This document shows, in pieces, positions 52,923-64,000 of a stretch of DNA of 64,000 nt. Both the position numbers and the translations under genes were made by a program. The DNA is from Certhia americana. Lineage: Eukaryota > Chordata > Aves > Passeriformes > Certhiidae. Within the stretch, counting starts at the first letter, position 1; the number at the start of each line of letters is the position of its first letter. The stretch is taken from contig CM031879.1 of the NCBI GenBank assembly GCA_018697195.1, forward strand, positions 22,966,022 through 23,030,021, written 5' to 3'. The notes below the pieces were generated by a model. It was not told where the DNA came from. It ran no database searches and saw only the letters and a program-made list of their open reading frames with translations.

Positions 52923-53202
52923 GTAAGGGGTTAAAGTAAGGGTGTGGGCTAGTGCTTAAGAGAAAGATGTATCTTGATAAACCACAACTGTTTTCATAAG
53001 ATAAAAAAAAAAAATGTGTACTTGTATTCTATACAATGAATATTGCATAGAAGTGTTTGAATTGTTTGGATTTTAAGATATAAACTTCTGAAATAGTTTC
53101 ATTGCTGTAATAGATGTACAAGATTAATTCTTCTGTATTTTAAAAATAACTTTTTTTCCATTATTATTTGTAGTGATTTGTCTTAAAATATTATTTTATC
53201 AG

Positions 53203-53298
53203 ATGGAAGAAGTTATTGAAGACATAATCAATATGGAATCAAATTTTAATGATGAAGGGATAGGTTGTTCTGAAACTCCTTTACTAATGCAAAGAACT
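53203..53298 (+). CDS. TFEC: TFEC coding exon equivalent to MITF exon 4 (acidic activation domain)
   Basis: Internal exon of exactly 96 nt (32 codons, phase 0 at both ends), the same size and phase as MITF exon 4. It follows an AT-rich, T-rich acceptor ending ttttatcag and is followed by a consensus gtaagt donor. The peptide starts MEEVIEDIINMESNFNDEG and ends PLLMQRT. Human TFEC, from memory, reads MEDVIEDIIGMESSFKEEG and ends PLLMQRT, so TFEC is the best family match; MITF has MDDVIDDIISLESSYNEE and ends in ANT. This acidic amphipathic segment is the core activation domain of the family, the part of MITF that contacts CBP/p300. Relative to human TFEC the bird peptide carries a few extra residues (IGCSET) between the acidic helix and PLLMQRT. 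The following exon, which would begin with an LSGSILDVY-like sequence, was not found before the window ends, so the intron exceeds 10.7 kb. Confidence 0.95.
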
Positions 53299-56200
53299 GT
53301 AAGTATTTTGTTGAATTTCTTGCTTTTTATACTAGAAAACTTCTTTGAGTGATACAAGCACATTACAGTTCAGAGACTAAGGAATAGTATCAGTGGGCTG
53401 TTCTCTTTCTCTTCAGTTGATTGCCTTTTTGTGAATAGATATTACAGAAAAGGCACCAATGTAGTGAGACACAGTTGTTTTAAGTGGTCTGAATAACATT
53501 TGGGGTTCCAACCCAGCAAAATGTCTGGTGCATAACCCATTGGAGCAACTAATTTCTGTGCAGTGCTAAAAATAATAAGGATAAAATGTCTCTGGATCCT
53601 AGAAGGCCTTTTAAAACCTCACTTAAAGATCCTTCTACCTCAACTAAAAAAAGTCAAAATTTTTCCATGTAATAGTTCCTGCGGTACAGTGGTTTCTCCA
53701 GTGTCTTATCCTGAAGCAAGGCTCTAGTTCTGGATTTTCATACAGACAAGCTGCATTTAGTTGAATAATTTCAAGGACAAATAAGAGGAATTCTTCTTCA
53801 CAAGAATTAATGTTACAAATTTCAATTTTATGATGTTTCTTTATGAATTAATGTGAAAGGAATAACAAAGGCTATTTATGTTTCCACATGTGTTATGTAT
53901 TTGAAGAGGAAGAATGGAGCTTTTCTGGGCACAACAACACATATTATTATTTATGAAAATAATACATGTCAATAACTGTAATGCACTTTACAGAAGGATG
54001 GATGTTGTCCTCTCTGCCTTATGTCCGGAAGTGTTTGTCCTCAGGGCTTTAAACCATATATCAATTAAGGTTAATTTCACCCTGATGAAGGCAGAAGGAT
54101 TTTCACAGGCTTTGACTACCAAGTTCACTTCAGAATACAGTCAGGCGCTTGCTCTTTATTGCCCTCTGGAGGAACATCTTTTTCTGACTTGCAGAACTTC
54201 ACTGGCTCCAAAATACCTTAGGAGACAAGATCTCTACTCTTCTATGTTGCCCACTATACAGTCCAGCATTAATGCCAATTAACATTTCCATGAACACCTG
54301 ATATTTGCATGCCAACTATGGAACTAATGCAGCTGGACTGATTTACACATATCTCTGTACAGAACATAGCAAAGAAATGGTCCTTGGGGAGTGAATTAAT
54401 ATTTTGGCTCAAATTAATGTGAGGTAGGGGAGAATAATTTCAGGTATGATAGTGTGGGATGGTGATGAATTCTGGGTTTTGGGTTGGTCATACTCCCTCA
54501 AAACCTTTTAAAATTGGATGATGTTAATCTATGCTAATTCTGCATTCATTAGCCTTTATCTTCAGCCTTGAAGGACACTTGTCTCTAAAATTTATTGAAT
54601 ACCCTGCTCTTGATGAGGAAGGAAATACGCAATGTCTTTTAGGACTGCATGGCGGTTCTCTGTTCAATACTGTGGCAAAATAAAGCCTGCCTTCAACAAG
54701 GCATGCAAACTGCATCAGTATGAGGAAACTGAGCAGTATCTCTGCTTCTTCTGCCTTCTGTTTTAGCATAGAGTACTTTAAGAATATACAAAACAATTAG
54801 GCATATGGAGATGATCTCAGGCATTTAGTCATGCCACTTGGTTCTATGGCATTTTTCAGGCAACATCCTAAATCTGCCAGACAAATTTTGGTCATAAGCT
54901 GTGCAATAGAGAAAGATATGCAGGTAGAAAATAATTTTTTTACATTCAGTTTTTCATTATCACATTAAACATAATGAAATTTCTTTATCTGAGCCAAACA
55001 TGTATGCATTAGATTAGGTATTATGTATTAGACTATGTACTATGTATTAGAAGAGTATTGGACTAGGAGGCATGATCAAGAGTGAGAGAACATCTACTTT
55101 CCCTGAGAAGATGTGCCAGGTTTGTGGTGTACTTCAGCAAGGACCCTTGGTAGTTCTGACATCTGCACAAGGTGCCTTGCTGTAGTGGCTGACACAAACA
55201 CAAAGTGAGAATACAGGTGAGACTGAGTTGCCTCTGTATCTGGCTGATTTTATGTTAGCTTTCTCTTTAAAATTCACCAGCATAATGCCCAAGTATTTCT
55301 AGAATTTTTTCTTAGACATTCCTTACTTGGGATTGCCTTGATTTTTCAAACTGTGCAGAATATTCTCTGCAATTCCGAAGTGGACTGACTTGGTTTTCAG
55401 AATGTGGTAAAAGGCTCAGCTGTTTTTCCAGAAAAATCTTTTCTTGAAAAAAACAAATTAATGATGCCATTTTCCCGTCTCAGTGTTCTCAATGGATAGT
55501 AGCTGAGTAATCTTTCCACTTTTTACAGTGCAACCTGTTGTGTGTTGCAGTGAACTAATGTTTGCTTTAGTTAAATGCACCCATGTACCATTTTAATGGC
55601 ACATTAAATGAAGACATTGAATTCTGTGAGACCACTCATGTGAATAATTGCTCAAAGACTCATTGTCTGACCCTGAATTAATGAATTACAGTTATGTATT
55701 AGTAGAATCAGAGAAGTGAAAGTAAGAACATTCCTCCATATCTCATTAAAATAATTACAGCTTCTGAGGAGTGGATTATCTGGCTTTTATTTTGTTTGGA
55801 TCCAAATTTATAATTTCATGAAACTGTCTGGTTCTGTGTGGTCACTTAAGGATTGCTCAAACTAGGGAATTTTCTGGCTGTGTTTCTATTGTTCTTCAGA
55901 GTACCCTAATGGCAGTAACTTACTTTTTATAACAATTTTTTAGAAGTTCAGTTAAAATGTAAGACTAGGTCCTCCCTATGCAAGAGATCTTTATTCTTCT
56001 GAAAGAATTTGTTAACCAAATTATATCTCTGTCCATAAAACATAACTAAAATAAAATCATAATTATTCTTATGAACTTTCATTTAATAACAACTGCTTGT
56101 TCATTATGGAGAAGGTATGATTTAATAAAAAAAGACCCTTGAAGATAGCACCAATTTAAAGTCATTTTTCTTTGTTATAATAATTAGTTATATGAAATTT

Positions 56201-57410
56201 TTATTAACAGACACCAGAGTATTTATTTAATATAAGAAAATATTTTTTCTCTAAGTATCATATTAGGAGCAACAAGTTTGTTCCCGACTGTATAAGAATC
56301 ATTAAGAACAATGAAACAAATAATATATGAGTGTGTTTTAGAAATGGACTACTGTCATGGAGGTCAGATTTGGTGACAGACATTTAGAAAGTAAATACTT
56401 TTCATTTGTATCAGAAGTTAATTCTTATCCAAAGTCCTTGCAGTCTATTTAACATTCTTAGGGTTAAATTAGTAAATTTAAAGGATATTAGTACTTCCAA
56501 AAGTTCAGAACACAGGTCTGTTAATACAAAGCATATATTACACCATCATTAATAGTTTAGGGCAGGTAGTAAAATGCTTTGCTCTACGTTGCTTTTAATA
56601 TCAGCAAAGAGAGAAATTTAAGAAACATATTAAAACAGATGTGGAGAGTATTAGTCACAGTGAAGTGAGGAAAGAGCAGAGTTGAAAAAATAGGATCTCT
56701 GTGCTTTGACAATATCCATATACAGCCCTATCACCCACCAGTAAACCCAGTAATCTAGCAATCATAATGGAGATCTGTATGAAAACAGTTGACAATTTAC
56801 CAGTACTTTCATTCAGAAAAACTGTTGCAGTCCAAATAATCATTGAACAACTGGGATAATGCTCTTGACATGCAGTCCACTAAAACTTATGTCAAAAGCA
56901 TTAGGATATTGACAGTTTTGGAATGAGAATGAGGTGAGAGGAATTTAATGCTCTGCAAACAGGCCTCTCTTGCGCAGACCTGGGTGGGACCAGCAAGAAA
57001 AATAATTTAATCTTGTGAACGTTTTCAAGGATTCTAAGTTGTCTTTTTTTCTGGTGCACAAGAAAACGCGCTTTCAGCACTATTTTTGAAGAAGCCTGGG
57101 GAGAAAGGCTCTCTAGCAATTAGCTGGCAATGAGAGCTAAGAAGAAGTTGAAGAGCAATGCTTCAGGCAGAGCACTACCATGAAATTGTATTTCAAAAAG
57201 TCACCAGGAGAGGTCCAGCTGCTGGTATGTTGAATCAGTTCAGCTCCATGTTGCTGGAGTAGTCAATACTGAATGACTAAACTAAATGGAGTAGCTCCTT
57301 TCAGATTGCTTGGAAGAAAATTGAAAATTTCTTCATGGAAAACCTTTTAATTGAATATTTTTTCCATGTCCAGTACCAAGTAAAGCCAAGGAAAAAATGT
57401 TTCTGTGTTG

Positions 57411-57628
57411 TTGAAGGAAGAAATTCTTACTCTGAGAGTGGTGAGACACTGTTACAGGTTGCCCAGGGAAGCTGTGGATGCTCCAACCCTGGCAGTGTTC
57501 AAGGCCAGGTTGGATAAGGCCTTGAGCAACCTGGTTTGATGGGAGGTGTCCCTGTCTGTGGCAGGGAGGGCTGGGACTAGATGGTCTTTAAGAGCCATAC
57601 CAACCCATTACCATTCTATGTTACCATA
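57411..57628 (+). mobile_element. CR1 LINE 3' fragment, sense orientation
   Basis: This is a typical avian CR1 3' terminus. It runs from gaagaaattcttactctgag through the caggttgcccagggaagctg, gttcaaggccaggttggat and tgggaggtgtccctgtctg blocks, then actagatggtctttaagagc, and ends in the degenerate ATTCTATG-type tail (attaccattctatgttaccat region). It sits inside the TFEC intron in the same orientation as the gene. It is 5'-truncated to about 220 nt and better preserved than the other copies in the window, so it is probably the youngest LINE copy here. I cannot assign the subfamily by eye. Confidence 0.93.
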
Positions 57629-60600
57629 ATTGATTTATAACATTTAAGAAATGTTTCCTTTAACTATCCCCTTGAATGACTTTAGCAGCAAGAATGTTGA
57701 GAAAAGAAGAATTAAACCACTACCAGAGAAGGGAAGCCAAAGCAACCGGGCATTCTGGGAGCCAGGGGTTGTACCAGCTGTGAGCTGGGGAAACAGCTGG
57801 GCAGTGGTAAAGTGGCAATACTCTGAAAAGGTTCACTGCTTCATTTTCATGACTTCATTTCATATACTTATAGTCTGCTATTTTTCCAAGATTGCTATTT
57901 CCAGTCTGCTTGGGAGTCAAGTCAGTGGCATTGCTTCACTTCTGCCAGTCTTGCAGGAAAAGAGCTTGTGGAGAAAATCCTCAGTTGCTGTATGACTTGC
58001 ATGTATTTGTTTTGCACCTTTGGCATTTGGAAAAAATCTTGTGTGGTACAGGTATGGAGTAGAAGTTAGATCAGGACAGGACAGATAGATATTTTCCTTC
58101 TTTAATTTTTATGATTCTATTAACTACAGCTGGTATAAAGTTCTAATTAAATCTCTTAACTCTGCATTTGATTTTAGGGAGACACTATTTATTAGTAAAA
58201 ACATAGTTCACTCTGTCTGCAAACTCTCACTGCTATTACAAGGTCTTTGAGGTCACAGTTTCTCATCTTGACATTAATAATTTGTGTTTGTATTAATTAT
58301 TTGTTAAATATTGATGGTGACCATCTGGATGGATTGCAAAAGCTGCTGTCTGTCCCATTGTCAGAAATCATACAGAAGGAAGAAATTCAAGTAGGTATGC
58401 TCCAAAGTATTTTATTCAATAAGTGCTGCAATTATTCAGTCATGAAGTAAACCTGGCTTTCCATTAGATGTGCATATAGCATTGCTGATCTAGGCAGCCC
58501 CCTGCTGCATAATCATGAGTATTTTTTGTTTAGTGAATACTGATGTAATTTGGCAACCCTCATAGGTTGATAAAATCTGCTAAAGTTCAAAACCATTTTA
58601 GAGAAAAGGCCAGAGTAAACATTAACAACCTCATTTGCTTAGGTTGGCTAACTTGAAAAGGCTGCATAACATCAATGAAAATGCTTTGTCAATCACATTC
58701 TACACTAGATTAGTCTTAAAGTCCAAGGAAGAATCAAAGTTCACCTAAGTATATAAACTTCTGTCTAGCATTCTCTGGTATCATTTACAAGCTTAACGAA
58801 AAAGAAAAATGAAGGAGAAGGAACAGTCAGTAGCTATTGAGGAAATAATAGACGCCTCAAAAATAAAACTGGTGAGCAAATATTTTCTTTGTCTTCCTTC
58901 AATACTATAAAAGTGTTAGGTAGGAAATTGTGTCTTTCGGTTGCTTCAGTTGCAAAAAGATAACTATGAAAAGCACAAATTCAGAACTCCTCAGGCCTGT
59001 TTCCTGCAGCTGGAAGTATCTTTTGTTATCACAGCCACTGCTGTTTTGAATGCCATACGAATGTCAGATGAAGGTCTGCTTTTGGTATTTCATACAATTT
59101 AGTAGTTTGAGGTGGAAATGGGCAGTGTACAGCCCTCTTGCCTGCACAATTTACCTCATGCTGTAGAAAAGGTCTTCACAGAACAGAAAATGCATTATTT
59201 TGGGTCAGGAGAAGAACTGTGGTCTACTTTTACGTAGCTGCAGCATTCAAAAGCTGTGCAAAATGACCAAAAAGTTCAGCTCTATCTCTAGCATGCTAAA
59301 AGATCAATGTCTACTAATTCTTCTCTATTTTGGGGTAGAATTCTCTGGCTAAAGAGAGCCAAAAGATTCAATCTTCATGCAGCTGTAGTAAAGTTTCCAT
59401 AACTGATACTAAGGGAGAGTTTCTTTTTCCTCTCTGGTTTTCTCTTTCTAAAAGGTAAATAGACAGAAAAGAAAGTATTATTCAAAAATATACAGTTTGT
59501 ATGCAAGTACCTCTTACAAACATGGTCTTTGTCTCAGACCTTACCATTTGTTTAACCATAGTAAGAGACAAATATAGTTGAAACAGTTTCTAATTCTCCC
59601 AATAGTCATTACTTTTTCATTCCAAGTCCCTGTGCAACAGGAACTGCCAGCAAATTCCTGCTGTTTGTGGCCACCAAGAAGATTCTGTTTTATCCCAAAG
59701 TGTCTTCTGCATCTTATGCTCTTGTCTCTGTACAATGCAAGACTTAAAGTCCTTAGGACATGACAGGCCATAAAGAAGATAATATTAATCTCACTGATGT
59801 CTGCAGCATACAGGTTATGATGCTTTTTGGAGAGAAACTTTATTAATTTCCATCAAAATGGGTTTTACAAAGGTTTAATAAGACTTATGAGCTTAGAGGC
59901 AACAGCAGTAGCCACTTTGTTCTCCAGGTGCAGTCAAGCTTTTATTGCAAGACAAAACTAGCTTGTGGAAAACAAAGATTTCTTGAAGTCAATTTTAATA
60001 AATAAACTTCTGAAAGTACAACTGATTATCTTAGGACTTCCTTTTCCTTCAGTGTAGGCTTTCAATGACCTTTAATATGTGTGAAAAGTAGTCTATGAAG
60101 TAGCTGACTATTTATACTATATTTAAATTAATATTTATACATATTTATATTTACACTAGAAATATGCATTTGTGAATTTATCTGAAATCAAACACTACAG
60201 AAAGTATTTTCAGCCAAAATGAAACTCTGCATGTTACACCTATGTGAACACACTAGAGCACAGAAACCTCACTGTAATATGTTCAGACACTTAGGTGTTA
60301 GATGACATCTCAGAGGACATAATATAAAGCATATAATATAGAGAGTATATGACATAAATAAAACTGTTTTTCACTTCTTCCTGAGCCTCAAAATTTTTCC
60401 ACTTTTTTTTTCTGCTGAAATTTATTCATTGTTTTTAGAGGAAGAATTCGAATGATTTATTTACATGCTATATCCAGCAAAATTGAAGCAAGATGGAATC
60501 AGCAATTAGTACATTAGCTGATGTTATTTGTGTAACTTGTGTAATAGTAAAATAACTAATAGATCTGTCATTTAATTGGCATCTGGTTTTCAGAACCTGA

Positions 60601-63189
60601 GGTTTAGTGGGCAGTACTATCATGGCTTGCTTTCCAGCTGCAAGTTGGATGATGACATTATCAAAGCATCACTTCACTTCTGGACTGTGTTTGTTAATTT
60701 TGTGACCAGAAAAGACAAAAAGAACTAAAAACATACAATTTAAAGGTGGTATTTGAAAGACCATACATATCTTGCAAAGGGTTGATTCTCCAGAAAATTT
60801 CTTTGCCTGGTCATATTTGATCAGACATTTATCTAGACAATGGACTTCTATGTATATGATCAGGGCAGAAATGTACTATGACTGGAATATAAAGAGAGTT
60901 CATTTTTCTCTGATGAATAATGAACTCTCTTGATGATCATTATTGGAAGATAAAAAATGAACCAGTTTTCATGCATAATATATAATATCTGATATATCTG
61001 AACATTAAGTCTGTGGTTGAGAATTGTGTAATTATGAAACATGTTAAAGATAAATATAGAAGGAGATACAGTTTGTTCAGATGAAAACAAATCTGATAAG
61101 GATAGCATTTTCTGCTAGTCCCTTTACATAACAAAAAGAGAAACTGGAACATTTTTGAATTGTTATTGCTGAAGACCACATGTATTCAAATATAAGTACT
61201 TTGTATAGCAATTACAAAAGGACCAAGCAAATTTAGCTGTAAATGGGATCTTCTAGAATTTGAAAACAGTATATTACATCTTTGTCAATTTTTAGGACAA
61301 ACATATCCTTAAAATGAAAAGGATAACACAGCTTATGTTCAACCTTCTTCAAGCAGCACAGCAACTGAAAAAGAAAGCTGAACCCTAGTCCCTCAAACAC
61401 AGTACTTGTATTGACAAGATTAAGCATTCTGTCTGCAATAAATTTGAAAAGATGAAAAGTCACAATTTATTAAAACACACATTGAAGATACAAGAACTGC
61501 CCCAGTTTTCCCCTTACTGAAACATGCAAACACCCATTACATCAGGTACTGTTATTTCAAAAGTGGATTTGTTAATATGTGTTATACATTTATTGGTCAA
61601 CTCATTATTTGGCTGAATTCAGTGTACGCTTTGATGTCAATCTGTGAACTTGAAAAATTGAAAAACAGTTTTGTTTACTTGTCATGAATAAACTGTAAAA
61701 GCATGACAAGCAACTAAATGGGCTTTTATATTTGGTACTCCAGTCACAGAAAAACAAACTTTTACAAGGTATGTAAAATGAGTTGTAGACACAATATTAA
61801 GATTTTTGTATTTGGGATGCATATATGGGATAATAATGTAAACATTTTGCAAAATTCCTACTCTTGTTTTTTTCTTCTTTTTTTTTTTTTTCTTTAATTA
61901 AAATGCATAAGTAAGAAACACATTGAAATAGATGGGTGCTAAAAATTTTTGTGGCTAAGAAGGAAAAGTAGCCTCATTTTACAAAACTGTTCTTTGAAGT
62001 GCTGCTATCAACTAAGCTTGTGAAAACATGATTTAAGTGGGGTATATTTAGGGGTGGGAAATGATAAAATATTGAACTGATCTTTTGTTTTAGATTCAGT
62101 CTGAGCTAGTACCAATTTTTACCAAGAACCAAAACAAATTTTCTCTTGCAGATACAGTACTCAACCTTTCAGTGTAGGCAGCTACATGTCTCTCTCTTCT
62201 TGTGACTAGTAAAGCCACCTGTGTTGTGGTTCTCTGTTAAGTTTGCCGAGTCTGCAGGTGAAATACAGGCAATCTGACCATGTGCAATAGGGTCAACAAT
62301 CTTCAGAATGGTCTGTATGGCACAGCAGCTGCTGTGGAAACGTGCACTCTTGTTCCTAAAAGTGCATGCATTGTTCCTGCAGGAAACAGGCACACTAGGT
62401 GGGCTGTTTGTCTGCAGGTATTGACCTTGGAAAAATGGGTAGCAAAGTGTCTGCTAGTAGGACTATCTATTCCTGCAACCTGCTTCTCACTTGCCTTGTC
62501 TCATGAGCACTTCTGATCCAGGCAGAATGAAGATGTGTGGTAGAGGCAGTCTGGTCCTGACCTCTGTATTCTCTGGGGACATCTTGACCTTTCTAATCAC
62601 ATTTGGGCTTGTGAGTGAGATTGTGAGTGGGACTGTGAGGAAGTAAGCCCCTGGGAGAAATGGCAGCTGTATAACATGGCAGTCTATCCTGTCTGTTTGC
62701 AAGGTTCCTCAAGGGACAGCAGACTAGCTGATGAACTGTTTTGACCTGTCAGGACAGTACAGATACCTTTGACAAAGAGCTCTTGATATCCTAGGGTTTA
62801 GCCATTTTAGATAATTAGAACATATCAGGTTTCTGCTTTTTAAAGATATACACTCCCTCTATCATCCTTGAGTAGTGACATCCTTTGGGTGTATGGAGAG
62901 CTGTTTCCTACTGGAATTAAACTGTTTTAGCTAGTCCTGCATATCCAAGGTTTGCTGTTAAGAATCTTGTGTATGAAAACATTTTAGTAAAATGCAGTAC
63001 AGGTTATTTAGAAAGTAACTGAATGGAATTCCTTTCTGTCTAAGGAGCAAGCTAAAGAGACAAAATAGTTTATTTTCTTTTAAAAAAAATATATTAATGA
63101 AGTGCACCAATAACCAATCATTGATCTCTGTTTACTTAATATTTTCATTAGTCATCTTGGTAAAAAAAAATACATTTATGCTGATGAAA

Positions 63190-63740
63190 TTTACTGTGGT
63201 AGCAAAAGTAAAAAGTATTGCCAATACAAAGAAGGATGAGGATATCATAGAGGAAGAATTATATGACTGTGATGACAGAATGGTCTAAATAGAAGGAATG
63301 TAATAGTACTGAGTGGAAGGTCATTCATTTAAATACTAATAACAGGAATGTCTGCAGTAAGCTGAGAACTCATTAACTGGAGATGACAGAAAAAGATCTG
63401 GTAGCATTAGTTGTTCAGAGGATAACTATAAGCCATCAAAATGATGGGACTGCATAAAGGAGATAAATATGATCTTAGTATCCATCATGAGACTGATTTC
63501 CAAGAGACATGAGGAAATATCCAATGTGGGATTCACTGGGCACAAAACTCCTTGAGTGCTATAGGCAAAAAAAAAAAAATGTGTCCACCCTTCGGAAAAA
63601 CTAATACAAAGCAGGAAAGGTACAGAGAGGCTCTTGTTAAAACATATTGCATGGGAAGTCTGTCTAAAGAATCATGGCCTGTCCAATTTAGCAAAACCAA
63701 GTCTTAAGAGAGCTATGTTCACTCCTGTTGTCATCTGGGG
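63190..63740 (+). mobile_element. Old CR1/L3-like LINE remnant (RT C-terminal region)
   Basis: The sequence follows the 3' part of the old CR1/L3 ORF2 in sense orientation. Recognisable blocks are attgccaatacaaagaagga (63218 on), the aaggtcattcatttaaatac block, aagatctggtagcattagtt, and a later gcaggaaaggtacagagagg block. These correspond to the LINE segments between the catalytic region and the C terminus. Substitutions and small indels are heavy and the frame is broken repeatedly; the open frame at 63097-63288 is part of this remnant rather than a gene. It may continue a little upstream of 63190. It is the same age class as the copy at 45.4-45.85 kb but in the opposite orientation. Confidence 0.8.
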
Positions 63741-64000
63741 ATGTTAAACAACAACATATGCATTAAAGGAACACAAAAATTAAAATTTGTCTACAAATGG
63801 AAATAAAAGATATGCTTTTTGACAATATTTTGCAATCATTCAACTTTTGTAACATATTCAAAATAAAAATATCAGGGATGTGAAGCCTAATTGATTCTAG
63901 ACAGATCATTATTGGCTTATGAACTAGATTATGTAATGATATGTTAAATGAACTCAATGTCCAGGAAATGCTTTCAGGTCCAGACTGGGCATTACCATTT

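Larger units (their letters stand above)
50909..53202 (+). other. TFEC: TFEC intron between the two secure exons
   Basis: This 2.3-kb intron runs from the gtaaag donor at 50909 to the acceptor at 53201-53202. It contains a (CATCT)n microsatellite at 52045-52094, the candidate exon at 52812-52922 and a short A run at about 53001. Around 51.7-52.0 kb and 52.2-52.6 kb the composition is somewhat more GC-rich than the rest, but I see no further exon with acceptable splice sites and the right phase. I recognise no transposable element in it. Confidence 0.75.
53299..64000 (+). other. TFEC: TFEC intron downstream of the MITF-exon-4 equivalent (continues past window)
   Basis: More than 10.7 kb of AT-rich intron. 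I looked for the next family exon (LSGSILDVY-like, then the SCP...KRE segment) and for the bHLH exon (ERRRR and RIKELG motifs) and found neither, so both lie beyond 64000. Recognised contents are the CR1 3' end at 57411-57628 and the old CR1 remnant at 63190-63740. Open frames at 53914-54282 (122 codons), 57651-57995 (114 codons) and 58247-58450 (67 codons) show no family resemblance and no convincing splice context. Confidence 0.7.

Noticed and set aside
50642..53298. Assignment of the exons to MITF, TFEB or TFE3 instead of TFEC
   Set aside because: The TKLLA segment and the MEEVIEDII...PLLMQRT exon fit TFEC better than the MITF, TFEB or TFE3 sequences as I remember them.
53914..54282. 122-codon frame just downstream of the TFEC exon
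   Set aside because: Lies in the intron, no match to the next MiT exon and no good flanking splice sites in phase.
57651..57995. 114-codon frame after the CR1 copy
   Set aside because: No recognisable protein features, and the adjacent repeat gives no reason for a gene.
58247..58450. Possible TFEC exon ending before a gtaggt donor
   Set aside because: The peptide does not resemble the LSGSILDVY-type segment expected after the PLLMQRT exon.

Overview
The window looks like a piece of a bird genome. It is AT-rich and almost gene-free. The interspersed repeats I can recognise are CR1 LINE fragments of several ages plus one avian-type retroviral LTR, with no Alu-, B- or L1-like sequence. Two exons with canonical splice sites match the MiT/TFE transcription factor family and are best explained as TFEC, transcribed on the + strand.

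Layout. Positions 1 to about 50.6 kb hold no coding exon that I can support. This is either the long 5' intron of TFEC or the intergenic space upstream of it. It contains a GA-rich tract (565-745), a CR1 copy (about 2.0-2.3 kb, minus strand), a purine tract followed by a pyrimidine tract (3.0-3.4 kb), microsatellites and homopolymer runs, an LTR fragment (36.8-37.3 kb, minus), an old CR1 reverse-transcriptase remnant (45.4-45.85 kb, minus) and a short CR1 scrap (47.6 kb, minus).

From 50,642 to 53,298 lies the coding core. The first exon matches MITF exon 2 (starts VQTHLEN, ends in the TFEC-type TKLLA segment). The second, 53,203-53,298, matches MITF exon 4 (MEEVIEDII..., exactly 96 nt). Between them, at 52,812-52,922, is a 111-nt stretch open in the right phase with consensus splice sites. 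Its start resembles MITF exon 3, which I remember as absent from mammalian TFEC; I propose it as an unrecognised or lineage-retained exon. The first exon also has two in-frame donors 15 nt apart.

From 53.3 kb to the end is the next intron. It holds a younger CR1 3' end (57.4-57.6 kb, plus) and a second old CR1 remnant (63.2-63.75 kb, plus). The exons for the bHLH-leucine zipper, the amino terminus and the stop codon are not in the window. Nothing here forms an operon, CRISPR array or RNA gene that I can support. The best candidates for something undescribed are the TFEC candidate exon, the alternative donor pair and a few perfect inverted repeats in non-repeat DNA.
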